Origin: Bdellovibrio sp.
GTDB lineage: Bacteria; Bdellovibrionota; Bdellovibrionia; Bdellovibrionales; Bdellovibrionaceae
NCBI GenBank assembly: GCA_003176075.1
Contig: PSRN01000171.1
Location: 1-9,460 of the forward strand
Reading direction: 5' to 3'
DNA length: 9,460 nucleotides
The notes beneath the pieces are model-generated. The model was not told the origin of the DNA. It did no database searches and saw nothing but the letters and a program-made list of their open reading frames with translations. Of the stretch, positions 6,831 to 9,460 are shown piece after piece. How positions within the stretch are numbered: position 1 is the stretch's first letter; each line of letters starts with the position of its first letter. The translations under genes and the position numbers were made by a program.

Positions 6831-6889
6831 AGGCCTTTGCTTCATCGTGGAAAAATTACGCGGACGACACAGTGCGGGCAAGAAGGCCT
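6831..6889 (+). repeat. Inverted repeat in the upstream region of the lipoprotein gene
   Basis: AGGCCTTTGC (6831-6840) pairs with GCAAGAAGGCCT (6878-6889) as ten base pairs with a two-base bulge and a 37-base loop. The right arm overlaps an alternative stem GGGCA (6876-6880) with TGCCC (6894-6898). AGGCCT is itself palindromic, so part of the match comes free. A regulatory role is unproven. Confidence 0.3.
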
Positions 6890-6935
6890 GAACTGCCCAA
6901 CTCCGATTCATCTCTGCAAAATTTGCCTGGTCGGA

Positions 6936-6970
6936 CCCGCCTGGTTGATCGCAAAGAGTCCACAGGCGGG
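6936..6970 (+). repeat. Perfect 8-bp inverted repeat upstream of the lipoprotein gene
   Basis: CCCGCCTG (6936-6943) and CAGGCGGG (6963-6970) are perfect complements around a 19-base loop, 40 bases before the start codon. A T-rich stretch (6981-6992) follows about ten bases later. It could be an attenuator-like leader hairpin or an operator half-site pair; the sequence does not decide. Confidence 0.35.
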
Positions 6971-6998
6971 CACCTGGATTGCTCTTTTCTTTGCAGCT

Positions 6999-7003
6999 GG
7001 AGG
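6999..7003 (+). promoter_or_regulatory. Shine-Dalgarno site of the lipoprotein gene
   Basis: GGAGG lies seven bases before ATG 7011. With the lipoprotein signal peptide beginning exactly there, it fixes the start at 7011 rather than at any of the upstream in-frame starts. Confidence 0.8.
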
Positions 7004-7010
7004 TCCAGTC

Positions 7011-8519
7011 ATGGCCAAAACAAATTTAAGGCAACTCCTCGCTCACTTGATCCTGCTCTTAAGCTTGGCTGCCTGTGTGGTTCAAAGGAAACAAAATCCG
7101 ACCCAGATCGACGGCCTTGGATTTGCCGAATTCAACGTTCGGCCCATCGTCGAAAACGAAGCTGAAATGATGGTGAGGGACCCGGAACGATACCAACTGG
7201 CTCAAAGCGCAAACTCGGGCCAGCCCGTGGCTGTGCGCAGTTTGATGGATCGAATTATCCGCGACCACGTGGCCGCATACTCAGGCCCCGGCTTTAATTT
7301 GAGTATTCAAAGTGTGCAGAAAACTTGGGACAAACTCAGTTACCTTGCGAGTCTTCATCGATCCAGCGACATCACTTCAGATGTTGGACGCCTGAAGCTG
7401 GAAATGGATGCAAACATCAGTCTCACAACCCGCCAACCCCTGCGGTGGTCAAGCCGGGCCTCGAGCATCCTCTTTCGGCTGCATGAGAACCTGGTGAATG
7501 ATTATTCAGGAACAATCCTGCTTGATTTTTATCTTCGCGTCCTCCTCGGTCCGAGCTACGCCAGCCACGAGATGGTGGTGATCTTTGAAGAGGGCCGCCA
7601 AATGCTGGGCGAAATCAAACATCTCGGCGCCGAAGAGGTTCTCGTCGGCTACGAATACGATCCAACTTCAGGACAAAGAGGCGAGCGATCCTTTGGAATC
7701 ATGTCTCAATTATCACTTCCCATTCGTATTGTGAACACCAACGATTATCTTCTGTCTCTGGCCCTCAACGGCCATATACGCAACGCCCGCGAGTTTCGAA
7801 GAATGGCGATGGAACGCTACAAGAAGCGAGGCGTGCACCTCTTGGAAGCTTCGCCGGTAGAGCAGGGATTACGGCAGGGCTCACCATTCAGCGGGGAATC
7901 CGCAAGTCCATTCTTCTTTGGCACCCCTCAAAACACCTGGGAGGGTCGAGTATTTCCGCAAGAGGATCAAAGCCAAGGCGACTCGGCGCCGCTTGATCGA
8001 CCCCGTGAGCTTGATCGGCCCCAGCCCAATAATTCCCTCAGAGATCCATTCGATAGCAGTCCAGCTTTCGGCAAACCCGAAGGGCAGCAACCTCTTCCAG
8101 CGCCCCGATTTGAAGGGCCGCAGCCCAACCTGCCGCCCGGGACAAGTGCCCAACCCTTACCGATGCCCTTGGACTCGATTCCCCAAGGTTCACTCAGAGA
8201 CATCAGCAAGCCTGAATTCATAAGAACTCAAGGCCAGCGTCTTGGCGCGATCGCCCTGGCCTGCGCCAAAGGTACAGAGGACGGTCGACTTGAGATTGTT
8301 GATTTCGCGGTCGCGAGCGGCGATGGGCGTTGCGTTGATTCGATGACGGACTTGTTTCTGGATCACGGTCAGCGGGAAAAAATTCGTGGAAAAAAAGTGA
8401 TTGCGGTCGCCAAGGGACTCAACGTCAACTTTGCTCAACTGTGGCCTCAACTTCGCTTGGATCCACAACGTCCATGGCAACAACAAATATTTATTTGGGG
8501 GGCCTCTGACCAACCTTAA
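7011..8519 (+). CDS. Lipoprotein of unknown function with proline-rich linker
   Basis: I do not recognise this 502-residue protein. Residues 1-21 are a type II signal peptide with lipobox L19-A-A-C22, so it should be lipidated at Cys22 and sit on a membrane facing the periplasm. Residues about 35-280 form an alpha-rich domain: MMVRDPERYQLA, a LMDRIIRDHVAAY helix, and a stretch around 187-275 with an alternating strand/helix look (EMVVIFEEGRQMLGEIK, then LPIRIVNTNDYL). Residues about 285-405 are a low-complexity Pro/Gln/Asp/Ser linker. Residues about 408-497 form a second small domain (LGAIALACAKGTEDGRLEIVDFAVASGDG, ending in WQQQIFIWG) with Cys418 and Cys441. The two-domain layout suggests an envelope tether or scaffold, but no function follows. 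The start is set by GGAGG and the lipobox. It converges with hsp20. Confidence 0.8.
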   Translation: MAKTNLRQLLAHLILLLSLAACVVQRKQNPTQIDGLGFAEFNVRPIVENEAEMMVRDPERYQLAQSANSGQPVAVRSLMDRIIRDHVAAYSGPGFNLSIQSVQKTWDKLSYLASLHRSSDITSDVGRLKLEMDANISLTTRQPLRWSSRASSILFRLHENLVNDYSGTILLDFYLRVLLGPSYASHEMVVIFEEGRQMLGEIKHLGAEEVLVGYEYDPTSGQRGERSFGIMSQLSLPIRIVNTNDYLLSLALNGHIRNAREFRRMAMERYKKRGVHLLEASPVEQGLRQGSPFSGESASPFFFGTPQNTWEGRVFPQEDQSQGDSAPLDRPRELDRPQPNNSLRDPFDSSPAFGKPEGQQPLPAPRFEGPQPNLPPGTSAQPLPMPLDSIPQGSLRDISKPEFIRTQGQRLGAIALACAKGTEDGRLEIVDFAVASGDGRCVDSMTDLFLDHGQREKIRGKKVIAVAKGLNVNFAQLWPQLRLDPQRPWQQQIFIWGASDQP

Positions 8520-8563
8520 GACAAGACAAAACTAGACAAGACAAAACTAGACAAGACTAAACA
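8519..8563 (+). repeat. 15-bp tandem repeat at the lipoprotein stop codon
   Basis: Two perfect copies of AGACAAGACAAAACT (8519-8533 and 8534-8548) are followed by a diverged third (8549-8563). The array starts with the last base of the TAA stop codon and is almost free of T on the plus strand. It lies in the convergent gap between the lipoprotein and hsp20 genes. No hairpin or terminator is apparent in it. Confidence 0.85.
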
Positions 8564-8582
8564 AGAGGAGAAGAGCTGCTGT

Positions 8583-8718
8583 CGCAGATCGCTTCCCCTC
8601 ACACCCGTGGCGGCTCCGCCGCCCACGCTCACCGGAGAGACCCCAACCGGAGAGACCCAAGTCGGTGCCTTCATGAGCTTCGCCGCCCGAGGCGGCTCCG
8701 TCGGCACCTCCGCAGATC
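8583..8718. repeat. Composite mosaic element: module 1, 15-bp tandem, module 2
   Basis: Module 1 (8602-8630) matches 4949-4977 at 28/29 bases. A short tandem follows: ACCGGAGAGACCC at 8631-8643 and 8646-8658. Module 2 then runs from 8657 to 8716: GGTGCC (8664-8669) pairs with GGCACC (8703-8708), enclosing GCCGCC-CGA-GGCGGC (8682-8696). Its right part matches 6719-6754 at 35/36 bases. CGCAGATC occurs at both 8583-8590 and 8711-8718; part of it belongs to the element itself. The last element base touches the hsp20 stop codon (8717-8719), so hsp20 transcripts would end through these hairpins. Confidence 0.85.
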
Positions 8719-9265
8719 AAGAAGCCCGATCCTCGGTCGACCGACCTTCAGCTTTTTCAGCCTTTTCAGCCTTTTCAGCCTTTTTTTCGCCTGTTGCGAC
8801 CTTTGTGGCCTCCAGCAAGCGATCAAAGAATCCGCCCTGGCCCGATTTAATTTCGATTCGACGGGCCTTCGCGGACTGAGCTTTCGGCAAGTAAAGTTCG
8901 AGAACACCGTTTTCGTACTTGGCTTCGACCTTGTCAGCTTCCACCGACGTGGGCAGGGAAAAAGTCTTTGAAAAGACACCATAGCTTCTTTCCCAAGATT
9001 CGCCCCGGCGCTTCAGGTTGCCACGGGTTTCCCGTTTCCTCTCGCCGGAAATCATCAACATGTTGTCCCGCAGTTCAATTTTCACGTCCTCTTTCTTCAG
9101 TCCAGGGATATCCATGTGAACCAGGAAATGATCCTCGTCCTCTTCCAGCTCACAGAATGGTGAGAATTCCCCACTCTCAAGGGTGGTCGACATCGGGGAC
9201 CAGTCGTTAAAGAGCCTATCCATCTCGTCAAAGAGACTTGATCGACGCGTTGGAATGATCATCAT
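8717..9265 (-). CDS. hsp20: Small heat-shock protein, Hsp20/alpha-crystallin family
   Basis: This is an ATP-independent holdase chaperone that binds unfolding proteins in the cytoplasm and forms oligomers. The alpha-crystallin domain runs from about residue 34 to 130: FLVHMDIPGLKKEDVKIEL, LMISGERK, the loop RRGESWERSYGVFSKTFSLP and the signature YENGVLELYLPK (117-128). The I-x-I oligomer motif is I137-E-I139. The start is ATG 9265, five bases after a near-perfect AAAGGAGG; the longer frame to 9298 has no such site. At 182 residues it is longer than many bacterial family members because of an unusual tail after I-x-I (140-182) containing about four A-E-K units (162-173). It is transcribed towards the lipoprotein gene and its stop abuts a palindromic repeat. 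Heat regulation is likely from the family, but I see no CIRCE operator. Confidence 0.95.
   Translation of the reverse strand: MMIIPTRRSSLFDEMDRLFNDWSPMSTTLESGEFSPFCELEEDEDHFLVHMDIPGLKKEDVKIELRDNMLMISGERKRETRGNLKRRGESWERSYGVFSKTFSLPTSVEADKVEAKYENGVLELYLPKAQSAKARRIEIKSGQGGFFDRLLEATKVATGEKKAEKAEKAEKAEGRSTEDRAS
8749..8784 (-). repeat. 9-bp tandem repeat encoding the Ala-Glu-Lys tail of Hsp20
   Basis: Four 9-bp units, CAGCTTTTT then three perfect CAGCCTTTT on the plus strand, encode repeated A-E-K tripeptides in the C-terminal extension. The three identical copies suggest recent slippage. The T-runs on the plus strand (seven T at 8781-8787) add slippage potential. Confidence 0.88.
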
Positions 9266-9269
9266 ATTT

Positions 9270-9278
9270 ACCTCCTTT
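9270..9278 (-). promoter_or_regulatory. Strong Shine-Dalgarno site of hsp20
   Basis: The minus strand reads AAAGGAGGT ending five or fewer bases before ATG 9265. This is close to a perfect anti-16S complement and decides the start against the upstream in-frame ATG at 9298. Confidence 0.9.
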
Positions 9279-9296
9279 TTGCTTGGTCGTGTTCCC

Positions 9297-9333
9297 AATG
9301 TAAGGTGTGAGCAAGTTAAGAGATGTCAAGTTA
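9297..9333 (-). promoter_or_regulatory. Candidate hsp20 promoter with direct repeat TAACTTG
   Basis: On the minus strand a consensus -35 TTGACA lies at 9329-9324 and a -10-like TACATT at 9302-9297, but the spacer of 21 bases is too long for a standard sigma-70 promoter. The heptamer TAACTTG occurs twice, at 9333-9327 and 9318-9312, exactly 15 bases apart. That could be an operator or an alternative -35 pair. No sigma-32 consensus is evident. Confidence 0.35.
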
Positions 9334-9382
9334 CCAGACGCGCTGGGCCTAGTGCCGCGACCGGATGATTTTGTCACTTTTT

Positions 9383-9460
9383 GCGACGCGGATTTCGCGC
9401 CAGACCGAGGCGCGAGGAGGAGGCATAGCCGCTGAGCTATGTCGACGACGAGCAACGAAG
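9383..9460. repeat. GC-rich hairpin-bearing sequence at the right edge
   Basis: CATAGC (9424-9429) and GCTATG (9436-9441) form a 6-bp stem with a 6-base loop, flanked by GAGGAGGAGG on the left and GACGACGAG on the right. CGCG (9387-9390) and CGCG (9396-9399) form a second small stem. The style suggests a structured dispersed repeat, perhaps the end of a neighbouring gene or terminator region, but no second copy exists in this window and the edge cuts it. Confidence 0.35.

Larger units (their letters stand above)
6684..7010. other. Divergent intergenic region of 327 bp
   Basis: This gap lies between the start codons of the exported-protein gene (minus) and the lipoprotein gene (plus), so both promoters should be in it. 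It contains a module-2 palindromic repeat (6711-6766) and two further inverted repeats nearer the lipoprotein gene. The plus frame stays open through it into the lipoprotein gene, but there is no ribosome site for that extension and the reading looks accidental. I found no convincing paired -35/-10 boxes. TATAAC on the minus strand (6765-6770) is an isolated -10-like match. Confidence 0.6.

Noticed and set aside
6875..6927. Cysteine-rich peptide in the upstream frame, resembling a metal-binding knuckle
   Set aside because: It occurs only in the unlikely upstream extension of the lipoprotein frame, and the surrounding residues match no zinc-ribbon pattern.
6672..7010. Open frame extending the lipoprotein gene upstream by 113 codons
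   Set aside because: The lipobox signal peptide and GGAGG site begin at 7011. The upstream part crosses the palindromic repeat and has no ribosome site.
8602..8716. CRISPR-like array
   Set aside because: The repeats are not regularly spaced identical units with unique spacers, and no cas gene is present.
8583..8718. CGCAGATC at both ends of the composite element as a target-site duplication
   Set aside because: CGCAGA is also present at the end of the 6719-6754 and ybbP copies, so at least six of the eight bases belong to the element; not claimed as a duplication.
9020..9028. GCCACGGGT inside hsp20, matching the end of module 1
   Set aside because: Only nine bases match and the sequence encodes conserved-looking Hsp20 residues; chance is sufficient.
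9266..9298. N-terminal extension of Hsp20 starting at 9298
   Set aside because: The extension would cover the near-perfect Shine-Dalgarno that sits five bases before ATG 9265.

Overview
The window reads as chromosomal DNA of a Gram-negative, proteobacteria-like organism. The support is a MacB/FtsX-type ABC permease with large periplasmic domains, a lipoprotein signal peptide, a TesA-type esterase and strong Shine-Dalgarno sites. The gene style recalls Bdellovibrionota or another 'delta'-type lineage, but that is a weak guess without a search. I see no phage, transposase, CRISPR, rRNA or tRNA genes.

Layout. Positions 34-6002 hold five tightly packed plus-strand genes that look like one operon: a membrane-tethered TesA-like GDSL esterase, a YbbA-like ABC ATPase, a YbbP-like permease (COG3127 type), a long Sua5-type threonylcarbamoyl-AMP synthase and a PlsC-type acyltransferase. 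The tesA-ybbA-ybbP trio is a recognised association. YbbAP is thought to handle hydrophobic or lipid-like substrates in the inner membrane while TesA hydrolyses acyl esters on the periplasmic side, so a lysophospholipid acyltransferase in the same operon fits a lipid-remodelling theme. Sua5 (tRNA t6A synthesis) is probably a housekeeping passenger. A convergent minus-strand gene (6033-6683) encodes an exported protein of unknown function. A 327-bp divergent intergenic region separates it from a 502-residue lipoprotein of unknown function (7011-8519). That gene converges on a minus-strand small heat-shock protein (8717-9265) with an excellent Shine-Dalgarno site and an unusual alanine/glutamate/lysine repeat tail.

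The most unusual content is not a gene. A family of short GC-rich palindromic modules recurs at five places: the left edge, inside ybbP, inside sua5, in the divergent intergenic region and abutting the hsp20 stop codon. Copies match at 28/29 and 35/36 bases between loci, occur in both orientations, are recombined as a mosaic, and sit in frame inside two otherwise conserved genes, in a cytoplasmic loop and in a domain-linker region. This resembles REP/BIME or Rickettsia-palindromic-element behaviour, but I recognise no described family. In parallel, short tandem repeats with periods that are multiples of three (9, 12, 15, 15 and 30 bp) occur in linkers or tails of four proteins and in the 3' intergenic region.
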